A stretch of DNA of 64,000 nt from an uncultured Lachnospiraceae bacterium (GTDB lineage Bacteria; Bacillota; Clostridia; Lachnospirales; Lachnospiraceae): positions 124,001-188,000 of the forward strand of contig CAMWJF010000001.1 in NCBI GenBank assembly GCA_947174505.1. Reading direction: 5' to 3'. Below the pieces are notes generated by a model. The model saw only the letters and a program-made list of their open reading frames with translations, was not told the origin of the DNA and ran no database searches. This document shows positions 35,591 through 44,635 of this stretch, in pieces; the first letter of the stretch is position 1; each line of letters opens with the position of its first letter. A program made the translations under genes and the position numbers.

Positions 35591-37369
35591 ATGGGCGAAA
35601 GAAGTAATCGGGCTAAGGCGGGAATGCTCACCATGCTTGGATATATTTTTGATAAAAGGGACAAGCGCAAGCTGGCGCTTCTTACGGGCGCAATCGTGAT
35701 CGGGAGCTTTTTAGAACTCTTTGCGGTTATGATTTTCATGCCCTTTATTGATGTCTTGCAGAATCCGGGAACGATTCAGACAAAATGGTACCTGAAAATG
35801 ATTTACGATCTGCCAGGACTGCAAAGCGCCGAAAGGTTTATGATTATACTTGCAGTCTGTATCATCATGGTGTATGTTGCTAAAAACGTCTATCTGATTT
35901 TTGAGAAAGATTATATCTTTCGTTTTTCTTATAATACACAGATGAAACTGTCCACCAGACTTCTGGCCGCATACATGAAGGAGCCGTACACCTTTCACCT
36001 GAATCATAATATTGCGGTTTTGCAGAGAAGCGTTTATGAGGACACGTCGCGCTTTATGCAGGTTATTCTCTATGCGCTGGAACTGGGGGCGGAGCTTATG
36101 GTAGCCGCGGTGCTGGTGATGTATCTGCTGGTTATCAGTAAGACAATAACGATTATTGTGCTGGGGCTGCTGGCTGTTTTTGTGGGTGGCTTTCTTCTGA
36201 TCAGCAGAAAGTACAGCCGACGGTTCGGGTTTGAAAATCAGGGTTATGAGGGTAAGATTTTTCAGTGGATGAACCAGTCGCTGGGTGGCATCAAGGAGAT
36301 AAAGATTTTAGAGCGCGAGTCTTATTTTACGGACGAGTTTGGCAAGTACTGGAAAAAATATGCAAGAGGGCTGCGCATTGCCAGAACGATCTCGATTCTT
36401 CCGAAGTATACGGTGGAGGCTGTCTCCATGACGGGTCTGTTAATTGCCGTTATCGTGAAACTGATCTTCGGTCAGGCGGATATGAGCTACTTTATTACGC
36501 AGCTTGCGGCTTTTGCGGTGGCGGCCATGCGTCTCATGCCGAGCGTGGGGCGGATCAACGAGCATGCTTCCAATATGCTTTACGCGTTTCCTTCCGTGGA
36601 GCTGGTTTACCACGATCTGACGGCAGTTGAGGACTTGGCCGGAAGTGACGCGCAGGCGTATCAGGCGGACTGGAAGCTGCAAAAGGGAATCTGCGTGCAG
36701 GATGTGTCTTATCATTATCCGGACACGGAGGAATGGGTGCTGGAAGATGTAAACTTTACGATAAAAAAGGGAACAACCGTAGCATTCGTCGGTTCAACCG
36801 GGTCTGGGAAAACGACCATGGTGGATATTATACTGGGACTTTTGACCCCGATCAGGGGCGCGGTGATGGCGGATGAGATCAATATCCACGAGCAGGCGAA
36901 AACTTTTCATGCGCAGGTGGGATATATTCCCCAGACTATTTATCTCTCTGATGATACGATTCGCAACAATATCGCTTTTGGCGTGCAGGAGGGGCGGATC
37001 GATGAGGGAGCGGTGAGAGCGGCGGTGGAAAAGGCGCAGCTTAAGGAGTTTATTGAGAGCCTGCCTTACGGATTGGATACGATTGTAGGTGACAGAGGTG
37101 TCAGATTGTCCGGCGGACAGAGACAGCGCATCGGTATTGCAAGGGCGCTTTACCACGATCCCGAAATTCTGGTGCTCGATGAAGCGACTTCCGCACTTGA
37201 TAATGAGACGGAGGCGGCGGTCATGGAGGCGATTGAGCATCTGCAGGGAATGAAAACGATGATCATTATTGCCCACAGGCTTACTACGATCCGCAATGTG
37301 GATGTGATTTACGAAGTGGCGGAGGGCAAAGTGACGCAGAGGAGCAAGGCCGAGGTATTCGGAGAATAA
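35591..37369 (+). CDS. ABC transporter (TMD-NBD fusion), glycolipid flippase type, second copy
   Basis: 592 residues with the same plan as the protein at 6121: membrane domain to about 330, then Walker A GSTGSGKTT near 401, signature SGGQRQRIG near 507, Walker B ILVLDEATSALD and H-loop IIAHRLTTIR. The two share long stretches such as VGDRGVR and YIPQ, so they are paralogues. It opens region C and probably flips a lipid-linked oligosaccharide made there. A good ribosome site (AAGGAG) lies at 35575-35580. Confidence 0.9.
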   Translation: MGERSNRAKAGMLTMLGYIFDKRDKRKLALLTGAIVIGSFLELFAVMIFMPFIDVLQNPGTIQTKWYLKMIYDLPGLQSAERFMIILAVCIIMVYVAKNVYLIFEKDYIFRFSYNTQMKLSTRLLAAYMKEPYTFHLNHNIAVLQRSVYEDTSRFMQVILYALELGAELMVAAVLVMYLLVISKTITIIVLGLLAVFVGGFLLISRKYSRRFGFENQGYEGKIFQWMNQSLGGIKEIKILERESYFTDEFGKYWKKYARGLRIARTISILPKYTVEAVSMTGLLIAVIVKLIFGQADMSYFITQLAAFAVAAMRLMPSVGRINEHASNMLYAFPSVELVYHDLTAVEDLAGSDAQAYQADWKLQKGICVQDVSYHYPDTEEWVLEDVNFTIKKGTTVAFVGSTGSGKTTMVDIILGLLTPIRGAVMADEINIHEQAKTFHAQVGYIPQTIYLSDDTIRNNIAFGVQEGRIDEGAVRAAVEKAQLKEFIESLPYGLDTIVGDRGVRLSGGQRQRIGIARALYHDPEILVLDEATSALDNETEAAVMEAIEHLQGMKTMIIIAHRLTTIRNVDVIYEVAEGKVTQRSKAEVFGE

Positions 37370-37382
37370 GGCGGGGAAGGGC

Positions 37383-39005
37383 ATGGCGGATAGAAAAGGG
37401 AAGCTTCAACTGAATATGAAGCAGAAAAACAGGCTGTTTTACGGCTCTTTGATTTTGCTTGCTCTTTTTATTTTTCTGTTTGTCGGTTCGGGAGAGCCGG
37501 TTTTGTTTGACGACAGTGGTGCTTATATAAAAATTGACCAGATTGAGGGAGTTATGCCTGTGTATCCGATTTTCCTGCTTCTGAACCAGTTTCTGTTCGG
37601 CTTGGAGGGATATCTGGGCATGGTTGTTATTGAACAGGCTGCTTTGGCGGCGATGTGTGTGATTTTTTTTGTTAAGACGCTCAGGGATGAGTTTCATTTA
37701 CACTACTGGGAAACGTATCTGGTTTTTTTCTTATCCGTGCTGCCTTTTACGACAGAGATGCCACAGTCTATGGCTACACAGCAGATTTTGACGGAAGGGT
37801 TGTCATACGCATTATTTTATCTGTTTGTGGTTGCGTTGCTTAAAGCGGTGTGGACGAAAAAATATGTGTGGTTTGGGTGCAGCTTAGTAATGACGTTTGT
37901 ACTGGCGGCGCTGCGCTCTCAGCTCCAGATTCTGTTTGCGGTTTGCGGCGTTATTTTTTTATATATGGTTTGCAGCCGAAAACAGGATGGCCGGAAGGTG
38001 TATGTGTGGATTCGGGCGGTGATCGGAATAGTCGGAGGGTTATGCATATGTCTGGCCGGTATTTTTGTGATATCCAAGTTGACGGCCGGATATAAGAATT
38101 TGATTAAAACAAATGAAAAATTTTCTGTGTTTGTAATGAAAGTGCAGTCCCCGGAAGACTATGAAACGTATCTTTTGAGCCACATGGATAACGGAAAAAC
38201 TGTTACGGACGAGACTTCTGGTAAAAAGGAGGAGGAAGACATTGAGCTTGCTCTGAAAAGGAGATTGAACAGGTTTACTACGAGCCAGTATGTCAGCCTG
38301 ATCTTTTCGCGCGGTATGTATGAGGCAGACAGCGAAGATGTGTATTTGTTTGAAGATGAGGTTGTAAGGGGTCTGTATGTCGCCCTGTATGAGGCGGCGG
38401 ATGCAGAGAAACAGCGTTATGCTTATGCGCAAAGCGGCCTGTGGATGTGGAAGGATATTGTGGGCGGAGTAGGACAGGTGGGGAAAACATGCCTCAGGAT
38501 ACCGTCGCTGTACTATGCGGAAAATTATCCGGAGATTGTGCTGTCCGACCAGTACAGCGAAACCCGTAATGCGCACCTGACTTTAATAGGCCTTACACTG
38601 CTGAAGGCGCATTTTGGCAGGTTTTTGTACCATACGTTTATAATGCTCCCGCAGGCGTTTATCTGCACTGTTTTTTTTCAGGTCAAACCGATTTACCTGC
38701 TATGTCATCTGGTGACGCTGTTTCTATATTTATCGGCGTTAGCCTTAATGGTATGGGGATTTATCGACAGGGATGCAGATCAAAAATGTGCGGAATTTAT
38801 GGCGCTTATTTTAGGAAGCAATGTGGTGATGGTAGTTGTGATCTCGCTGGTTTTCTTTGGACAGCAGCGGTATCTGGTATATAATTTTGGCGCGTTCTAT
38901 ATCGCCTACTATTTGCTGCTCAGGGAGTTGTGGAACGGTCATATCCGTGATAAAGCGGTAAAATGGTTTGAACCGGTAAGGAGAGATGAACGGCTGAATG
39001 GATAA
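37383..39005 (+). CDS. Polytopic membrane protein, GT-C-like
   Basis: 540 residues with about ten membrane segments. After the first segment the outer loop reads EPVLFDDSGAYIKID: an acidic pair at about residues 44-45, the usual place of the catalytic Asp in GT-C glycosyltransferases. A large central loop (about 235-355, highly charged) probably forms an extracytoplasmic domain. It sits between the ABC flippase and a polyprenol-phosphate sugar synthase (39075) with its DUF2304 partner, which fits use of a polyprenyl-phosphate sugar on the outer face. No family name is certain. Confidence 0.65.
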   Translation: MADRKGKLQLNMKQKNRLFYGSLILLALFIFLFVGSGEPVLFDDSGAYIKIDQIEGVMPVYPIFLLLNQFLFGLEGYLGMVVIEQAALAAMCVIFFVKTLRDEFHLHYWETYLVFFLSVLPFTTEMPQSMATQQILTEGLSYALFYLFVVALLKAVWTKKYVWFGCSLVMTFVLAALRSQLQILFAVCGVIFLYMVCSRKQDGRKVYVWIRAVIGIVGGLCICLAGIFVISKLTAGYKNLIKTNEKFSVFVMKVQSPEDYETYLLSHMDNGKTVTDETSGKKEEEDIELALKRRLNRFTTSQYVSLIFSRGMYEADSEDVYLFEDEVVRGLYVALYEAADAEKQRYAYAQSGLWMWKDIVGGVGQVGKTCLRIPSLYYAENYPEIVLSDQYSETRNAHLTLIGLTLLKAHFGRFLYHTFIMLPQAFICTVFFQVKPIYLLCHLVTLFLYLSALALMVWGFIDRDADQKCAEFMALILGSNVVMVVVISLVFFGQQRYLVYNFGAFYIAYYLLLRELWNGHIRDKAVKWFEPVRRDERLNG

Positions 39006-39074
39006 ATAAAGTGGCTGCTGTATGAGTGAAAAGCGGTGGTGAATAATATATAAGAGCGTATAAGGAAAGAGAAT

Positions 39075-39806
39075 ATGAAACAAGAACAACGAGTGTTGGT
39101 TATCATACCGGCATACAATGAAGCGGAAAACATTGTGAATGTGGTAAAGCATATGATGGAGACAGCGCCACAGTACGATTATCTGGTAATCAATGACGGT
39201 TCTACCGACGATACGTGTGACCTGTGCCGGAGAGAGAACTTTCACTATCTGGACCTTACGATTAATATGGGGATCGGCGGTGCAGTGCAGGCGGGATATG
39301 TCTATGCCAGAAAATATGATTATGATATTGCGGTGCAGGTGGATGGGGACGGACAGCATGACATTGCATATCTGGACAGGCTGCTGGAGCCGATTGTAAG
39401 CGGGGATGCCGATGTGGTGATCGGTTCCCGTTTTCTGGAAAAGGAAGGGTTTCAGTCTACGCTAAGCCGCAGAATGGGGATCAATATCTTAAGCGGACTG
39501 ATCTGGCTGGTTTCAGGCAGGCACATTATGGACGTGACCAGCGGCTATCGCGCTGTAAACAAAATGTTTATCAAAATATACAGCGAGGACTATCCTATGG
39601 ACTATCCGGAGCCGGAGGCTATCGTGGCGGCAATCATGCACCTTGGAAGAGTGAGGGAGGTGCCGGTGCGGATGCGCGCCAGGGAAGGAGGGACAAGCTC
39701 TATCACGTTCAGAAAATCAATATATTATATGATAAAAGTCACACTGGCAATCCTGATCTGCCGTATGGGTTATGGGATACGCAGAGGAAAAAGGGTCGAC
39801 GTTTAA
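39075..39806 (+). CDS. GT2 polyprenyl-phosphate sugar synthase-like (DPM1 type)
   Basis: 243 residues. VLVIIPAYNEAENI, INDGSTDDTCDL near residue 41, NMGIGGAVQAGYVYAR, VQVDGDGQHD near residue 91 and DVTSGYRAVNK are the blocks of dolichyl-phosphate mannosyltransferase-like GT2 enzymes, which load a sugar on polyprenyl phosphate. It lacks C-terminal membrane segments. The DUF2304 gene directly downstream is a frequent partner of this subgroup and could supply the membrane anchor. The product may feed the GT-C-like protein at 37383. Confidence 0.88.
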   Translation: MKQEQRVLVIIPAYNEAENIVNVVKHMMETAPQYDYLVINDGSTDDTCDLCRRENFHYLDLTINMGIGGAVQAGYVYARKYDYDIAVQVDGDGQHDIAYLDRLLEPIVSGDADVVIGSRFLEKEGFQSTLSRRMGINILSGLIWLVSGRHIMDVTSGYRAVNKMFIKIYSEDYPMDYPEPEAIVAAIMHLGRVREVPVRMRAREGGTSSITFRKSIYYMIKVTLAILICRMGYGIRRGKRVDV

Positions 39807-39832
39807 AAGGTTCACGGGAAGGGGTAAGGTAT

Positions 39833-40195
39833 ATGATACCTGCTACACTCAGGGTAACGCTGATCGTTGCGATGATCTGTTATTTTGTTATCATTTTATA
39901 TTTTTTAAAACAAAAAGCGCTTAACTTAAAGTACACGCTGCTGTGGCTGGTGGCGGGGCTGGTTATGGGCATTCTGATTATTGTGCCGGAGCTTTTAGTG
40001 ATAATTATCCGTATATTCGGCATTCAGGATAATATGAATGGCCTGTTTATCTTTGCCATCGGATTTATTATTATGATTCTGCTTTCTCTGACGTCGATAG
40101 CTTCAAGGCAGAACCGAAAGATCAGGACACTGACGCAGGAGTTGGCGATTTTGGATAAGCGGGTGAGGGAATTGGAACACGAAATGGGGAAATAG
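39833..40195 (+). CDS. DUF2304 small membrane protein
   Basis: 120 residues: three membrane segments (about 8-26, 33-55, 68-88) and a C-terminal coiled coil (RKIRTLTQELAILDKRVREL). This layout is that of DUF2304, found next to DPM-type GT2 genes in many bacteria. It likely tethers or activates the GT2 at 39075. GGGGTAAGG precedes the ATG, and the stop is two bases from the next gene. Confidence 0.8.
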   Translation: MIPATLRVTLIVAMICYFVIILYFLKQKALNLKYTLLWLVAGLVMGILIIVPELLVIIIRIFGIQDNMNGLFIFAIGFIIMILLSLTSIASRQNRKIRTLTQELAILDKRVRELEHEMGK

Positions 40196-40197
40196 CG

Positions 40198-41313
40198 ATG
40201 TTGAATATAGCGGTTGATTTGCTATGGCTCCGCCCTAAAAAGGTGGGCGGAACAGAATTTTATATCAGGAATTTGTTAGATGGCTTCTTACAGATGGAGG
40301 AATCTTTTCGCCTTTTTTTGCTGGTATCGAAGGACAATAAGGAGACGTTTCGCCATTATACACAGGATAAAAGGATTGCGCTTTTGGAGACGGAGGTGAT
40401 TTCAGCCAATATCCCCAGGCGGATTTTGTGGAACTTTTTCTGCCAGAACCGTTTCCTCAGAAAAAGGGGAATCCGCAAATGTTTTGTGCCGGTATACTGC
40501 CGTCCACTGTTTAATGGCGGCGTTACCTACGTTAATGTGATTCACGATCTGCAGGCGGCGCATCATCCCGAATATCATCCGATCCATGAAATCGTTTATT
40601 CCAGACTTTGCTGGTGGCTTGATGCGCATTTATCCAAGCATCTTGTGGCGATATCCGATTGGGTCAGAGATGATATTCGGGAAAAATATCATGTGAAGAG
40701 TGAGAAGATTACAACAATCTATGATCCGATTACGGTGACAAAAGAGGAGACTGCCAGTTTTGACTGCCTTGCAAAAAAATATCATGTGGAAGAGAAGGCG
40801 TTTTATTATACGGTGGCGCAGATGATCCCGCATAAGAATCTGGATACGCTGATTGCCGTTATGGAGCGGATTAAGAGTACGGGGACAGAATTGCCGTGCA
40901 GACTGTTGATTTCCGGAGTGAACGGCGAAAACAGAGAGAAACTGGAAAGACAGATCCGGGAAAGAGGGTTGGAGCAGGAGGTAACGCTTACGGGGTTCGT
41001 GGAGAATGCCGAAAGAAACGCGCTGTACCGTTATTGTCGGGCGTTTCTTTTTCCAAGTGTGTTTGAGGGATTTGGCATGCCGACGATCGAGGCGATGCTT
41101 TTTGGCACAATAGTGATTGCCACGGACAGGACCTGCATACCAGAGGTGACGCAGGGCAAGGCGAACTATGTGAAGGATCCTTATGATGTGGAAGAATGGA
41201 TCAGGGTGATGAAGAATCCGGCTGACAGGATAGCGGAGATGGATTTCAGCCAGTATGACCAGATGAGACTGAGCAGGAAATACTTTGAACTGCTGAGAGA
41301 GCAGCTGGCGTAA
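40198..41313 (+). CDS. GT4 glycosyltransferase
   Basis: 371 residues starting MLNIAVDLLWLRPKKVGGTE, a subgroup start often seen in mannosyl/rhamnosyltransferases. The acceptor lobe has VIHDLQAAHHPEYHP; the donor lobe has YTVAQMIPHKNLDTLIAV and FPSVFEGFGMPTIEAMLFG near residue 289 with the E-x7-E motif. The ATG is two bases after the DUF2304 stop, so translation is likely coupled. A small TATGCC/GGCATA hairpin lies after its stop at 41324-41340. Confidence 0.9.
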   Translation: MLNIAVDLLWLRPKKVGGTEFYIRNLLDGFLQMEESFRLFLLVSKDNKETFRHYTQDKRIALLETEVISANIPRRILWNFFCQNRFLRKRGIRKCFVPVYCRPLFNGGVTYVNVIHDLQAAHHPEYHPIHEIVYSRLCWWLDAHLSKHLVAISDWVRDDIREKYHVKSEKITTIYDPITVTKEETASFDCLAKKYHVEEKAFYYTVAQMIPHKNLDTLIAVMERIKSTGTELPCRLLISGVNGENREKLERQIRERGLEQEVTLTGFVENAERNALYRYCRAFLFPSVFEGFGMPTIEAMLFGTIVIATDRTCIPEVTQGKANYVKDPYDVEEWIRVMKNPADRIAEMDFSQYDQMRLSRKYFELLREQLA

Positions 41314-41384
41314 ATGTGGATTTTATGCCGGAAAGGCATAGGCGGAATGAATAAGACAGCAAGAGGGGCAAGGACAGTGCGGCG

Positions 41385-42296
41385 ATGAAATTGGCAGTTG
41401 TATTGGTAAATTATAACGGGAAAAAATATAATATGGCGTGCATAGACTCCATACTGTCAAACGGCAGCATGGAGGAAATGAAAATCATCGTAGTAGACAA
41501 TGCGTCGCAGGATGAGTCCATGCGTCTGCTGGAAGAACGGTATGCGGGGGAAGAGAGACTGGAACTGATTGGGCTGGATGATAATTATGGCTTTTCCTAT
41601 GCAAATAACGTGGGGATAAACAGGGCGCAGAAAGAAAATGTGGATTATGTGTTGCTTTTAAACAACGATACCGAGATCATGCCAGATATGCTGCGTCAAT
41701 TGTGGGAGTGTGCGAAAAGGCATCCGGACAGTATGATTGTGCCGAAGATTTATTATAGTGGTGACAGAAAGCGAATCTGGTCGGCTGGAGGAAGTGTTTC
41801 GCCTGTGATTAAAAAAGTGAAGCATATCGGTCTGGACGAGATGGATGAGGGACAGTATGACCAAGAGAGGGAGATTGGCTTTGCCACAGGCTGCTGCCTG
41901 TGGATTCCGATGAATGTGATTGAGAGGGCAGGGACGCTGGACGAGCGATTCTTTCTCTATTATGAGGATACGGAATACAGTTTTCGTCTGCATAAGCATG
42001 GTATCCCTATTTATTATTGTCCGAAAGCGGTGATGTACCATAAAGTCGGAGCCAGCACCAGGGGGGCGGACAGCCCACTCTGCGCTTACTATATTGCCAG
42101 AAACTGGCTTTTGTGCAACCGGCTGCATCTTGGATGGCGGTATCCGATGTTTTTGGCTTACTATGTAGTGAATCGGACGGTGTGTTGTCTGCTATGGCTG
42201 GCACGTGGGAAAAGGGCGCTTGTCTGGGCGACTTTGCGGGGAATCGGGGATTACTGTAAAGGTAATTTTGGCAGATCTACGTGTTGCGGGCGGTAA
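41385..42296 (+). CDS. GT2 rhamnosyltransferase-like enzyme
   Basis: 303 residues. LAVVLVNYNGKKYN, VVDNASQDESM, NYGFSYANNVGI, LLLNNDTEIMPDML near residue 93 and DERFFLYYEDTEYSFRLH identify the WbbL/rhamnosyl branch of GT2. Such enzymes commonly use dTDP-rhamnose, but no dTDP-rhamnose synthesis genes are in this window. The C-terminal third contains a hydrophobic stretch (YPMFLAYYVVNRTVCCLLW) likely to associate with the membrane. Confidence 0.88.
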   Translation: MKLAVVLVNYNGKKYNMACIDSILSNGSMEEMKIIVVDNASQDESMRLLEERYAGEERLELIGLDDNYGFSYANNVGINRAQKENVDYVLLLNNDTEIMPDMLRQLWECAKRHPDSMIVPKIYYSGDRKRIWSAGGSVSPVIKKVKHIGLDEMDEGQYDQEREIGFATGCCLWIPMNVIERAGTLDERFFLYYEDTEYSFRLHKHGIPIYYCPKAVMYHKVGASTRGADSPLCAYYIARNWLLCNRLHLGWRYPMFLAYYVVNRTVCCLLWLARGKRALVWATLRGIGDYCKGNFGRSTCCGR

Positions 42297-42332
42297 AGGT
42301 GTCGTTTGCATTGATTAGGGGAGTGTGGTATT

Positions 42333-43439
42333 ATGAAAAAAGCTTATTATCTCCATTTTCAGGGACGTCAGTCCATCGGTGTCAGTAAAAAGATTGACAT
42401 GCAGATAGAAGAATTTCGGAAGTTTTATGACATGGAGGAAATAGAGATCAAGGCGATGAAACGGTCTTTGGTGCAGAGGGTGCTTGGATTATTTCCCACG
42501 GCTTCTATTGCGTGGGATTATGAGGGGGCGCTGGCAATGATGGATCATCCCGCCTTTGTCTATGTCAGACGTGCGGTCGCTGATCGGGCGTATGTCGGTT
42601 TCTGGAAAAGAATGAAGGAAAAGTATCCGGATTGCAAAATCATCATTGAAATATTTACTTATCCCTATGACTGGGCTGATTTTGCTAAATGGAATGCATG
42701 GCCGTTTTATATCAAAGAACGGCTCTATCGCCTGCGGCTTAAGCAGTATGTGGATCGGTTTGTCACCTATACGGATGACAAAGAAATCTTTGGTGTTCCA
42801 ACGATTTGCACATATAATGGTGTAAATGTGGAGAGCGTCCCTATAGTTTCCGGTAAATTTGCAGAGGGACAGATACACCTGATCGGAGTGGCCTTTATGC
42901 AGAGGCAGCATGGCTACGAACGTATCATAGAGGGACTGCGCCAATATTACGACACGGGCAGTGAATCTGGATACAGGGTGTGTCTGCATCTTGTGGGAGA
43001 AGGACCAGAGAGGCCACGGTATCAGCGGCTGGTTCATAAATATGGGCTGGAGGCGTATGTGCATTTTTATCCAACGATACAGGGAGCGGAACTTGATCGG
43101 CTGTATGACCAATGTGATATGGCACTTATGGCGTTTGGGATGTATAAGGTGCATTTTTATGGCAGAATGGCGGCACTTAAGTCAAGGGAGTGTCTCGCAA
43201 AGGGGATGCCTTTGCTATCGGGGTGTGCCATAGATGTGCTGCCGGAAGATTATCCCTATGCACGGATGTTTCCCAATGATGACAGTGTGGTGAAGACGAA
43301 GGATATTGTAGATTTTTATCGGGAAATCAAACGCATGGAATCGGATAAAGGACGATTAGCAGAGACAATCAGGCAGTTTGCCAGAGAGCATGTCAGCATG
43401 GAAACAGTGATGAAGCCTATTATAGAATATATCAGTTAG
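42333..43439 (+). CDS. GT4-like (GT-B) glycosyltransferase, divergent
   Basis: 368 residues starting MKKAYYLHFQGRQSIGVSKK. The C-terminal lobe carries LIGVAFMQRQHGYERIIEGL, LHLVGEGPERPRYQRLV and LALM-like DMALMAFGMYKVHFYGRMAALKSREC..., giving a GT-B fold; the donor site with R-MAALKSRE is a variant of E-x7-E in which the first Glu is not evident. Members with this layout are common in Firmicutes capsule loci. Substrates unknown. Good ribosome site GGGGAG upstream. Confidence 0.72.
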   Translation: MKKAYYLHFQGRQSIGVSKKIDMQIEEFRKFYDMEEIEIKAMKRSLVQRVLGLFPTASIAWDYEGALAMMDHPAFVYVRRAVADRAYVGFWKRMKEKYPDCKIIIEIFTYPYDWADFAKWNAWPFYIKERLYRLRLKQYVDRFVTYTDDKEIFGVPTICTYNGVNVESVPIVSGKFAEGQIHLIGVAFMQRQHGYERIIEGLRQYYDTGSESGYRVCLHLVGEGPERPRYQRLVHKYGLEAYVHFYPTIQGAELDRLYDQCDMALMAFGMYKVHFYGRMAALKSRECLAKGMPLLSGCAIDVLPEDYPYARMFPNDDSVVKTKDIVDFYREIKRMESDKGRLAETIRQFAREHVSMETVMKPIIEYIS

Positions 43440-43462
43440 GAAGTATTAGGAGGTGAAGGGAA

Positions 43463-44533
43463 ATGATTACTCATATTGTGGGAAATAGACCTCAGTTTGT
43501 CAAGTTAGCGCCCCTCTACCATGAATTGGAGAAGGGGAGCTTCGAGCAGAATATAATTCACAGCGGGCAGCATTATGACGGGAATATGTCCGGTGTTTTT
43601 TTTGAGGAATTGGGTATACCGGCACCTTATTTGAATCTGAAAGCAGGGGGCGGAAGTCATGCGCAGGTGACGGCGAAGGCGATGATCGGGCTGGAGGAGG
43701 AGTTGTCACGGAACGCCCCCAATCTGGTTATTCTCTACGGAGATACCAATACGACGCTGGCTGGTGCGCTGGTGGCGGCAAAGCTCGGTATTCCGATAGC
43801 TCATGTGGAGGCTGGACCCAGAATACACTTAAAGTCAAATCCGGAGGAATGCAATCGGATTGCCACAGATCATCTTTCGGATATTCTGTTTTGCCCGGAT
43901 CGCGTATCCATGCAGAATCTGCAGCGGGAAGGGCTTGGAGACCGTGCCTACTTAGCGGGCGATATTATGTATGATACCTATCTGTCCATCGCCGGGAGGC
44001 TTACGGGAGAGAACCCGCAGGAAGAGGTTATCGTGATGACATGGCACAGGCAGGAGAATACGTCTGACAGGGCGCGCATGGAAAGCATTCTGCGTCTGGT
44101 GGAACGTCTGGAGGATCATGTGGTCTTTCCGGTACATCCGCGAACAAGGAAGTGCCTGGAACAATACGGTCTGATGGAGCGGGCGGCAGGGATTCCCGGC
44201 CTGGAGATGATAGAGCCTCTGGGATATGTAGAGATGGTAAAACTTATGCAGAGAGCCAGATTAATTCTGACGGATTCTGGCGGTGTTTCCAAGGAGTCAT
44301 CATTTGCGGGAGCAAAATGTCTTTTTATGTTGGATGCGGATGTGTGGGAGGATCTGGTGCGGGAGAAGTGGATCCGCAGGGTGAATCCGCAGGATGAGAA
44401 CAGCGTGGAGGAGGCACTGCGCTTTGCTGCGCAGGCCAAACGTGTGGCGAACGAGGGCAGACCACAGTACTATGGAGACGGGCATGCGGCGGCAAAGATG
44501 GTACAGGCGCTGCGTGAACGGCGGTTTATTTAA
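43463..44533 (+). CDS. UDP-GlcNAc 2-epimerase family (non-hydrolysing, WecB/WbpI type)
   Basis: 356 residues with strong AGGAGGTG upstream. ITHIVGNRPQFVKLAPL, HSGQHYD, YGDTNTTLAGALVAAKL, AHVEAGPR, PEECNRIATDHLSD and LTDSGGVSKESSFAG match the non-hydrolysing epimerases that interconvert UDP-GlcNAc/UDP-ManNAc or act on diacetamido-uronic acids (WbpI). AGPRIHLKSN replaces the usual AGLRS segment. The next gene is a WbpE-type aminotransferase, favouring a WbpI-like role in making a 2,3-diacetamido-mannuronic acid precursor, but WbpA, WbpB and WbpD partners are not here. Confidence 0.85.
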   Translation: MITHIVGNRPQFVKLAPLYHELEKGSFEQNIIHSGQHYDGNMSGVFFEELGIPAPYLNLKAGGGSHAQVTAKAMIGLEEELSRNAPNLVILYGDTNTTLAGALVAAKLGIPIAHVEAGPRIHLKSNPEECNRIATDHLSDILFCPDRVSMQNLQREGLGDRAYLAGDIMYDTYLSIAGRLTGENPQEEVIVMTWHRQENTSDRARMESILRLVERLEDHVVFPVHPRTRKCLEQYGLMERAAGIPGLEMIEPLGYVEMVKLMQRARLILTDSGGVSKESSFAGAKCLFMLDADVWEDLVREKWIRRVNPQDENSVEEALRFAAQAKRVANEGRPQYYGDGHAAAKMVQALRERRFI

Positions 44534-44635
44534 ATTGAGCTTCTTCAGACGGCGCCTATATGGATTACAGATAAATGCCGACAAAGATCAGATGCGTTCT
44601 CGATGACGGGTGTTTTGAAACGAAGGGACAACAAG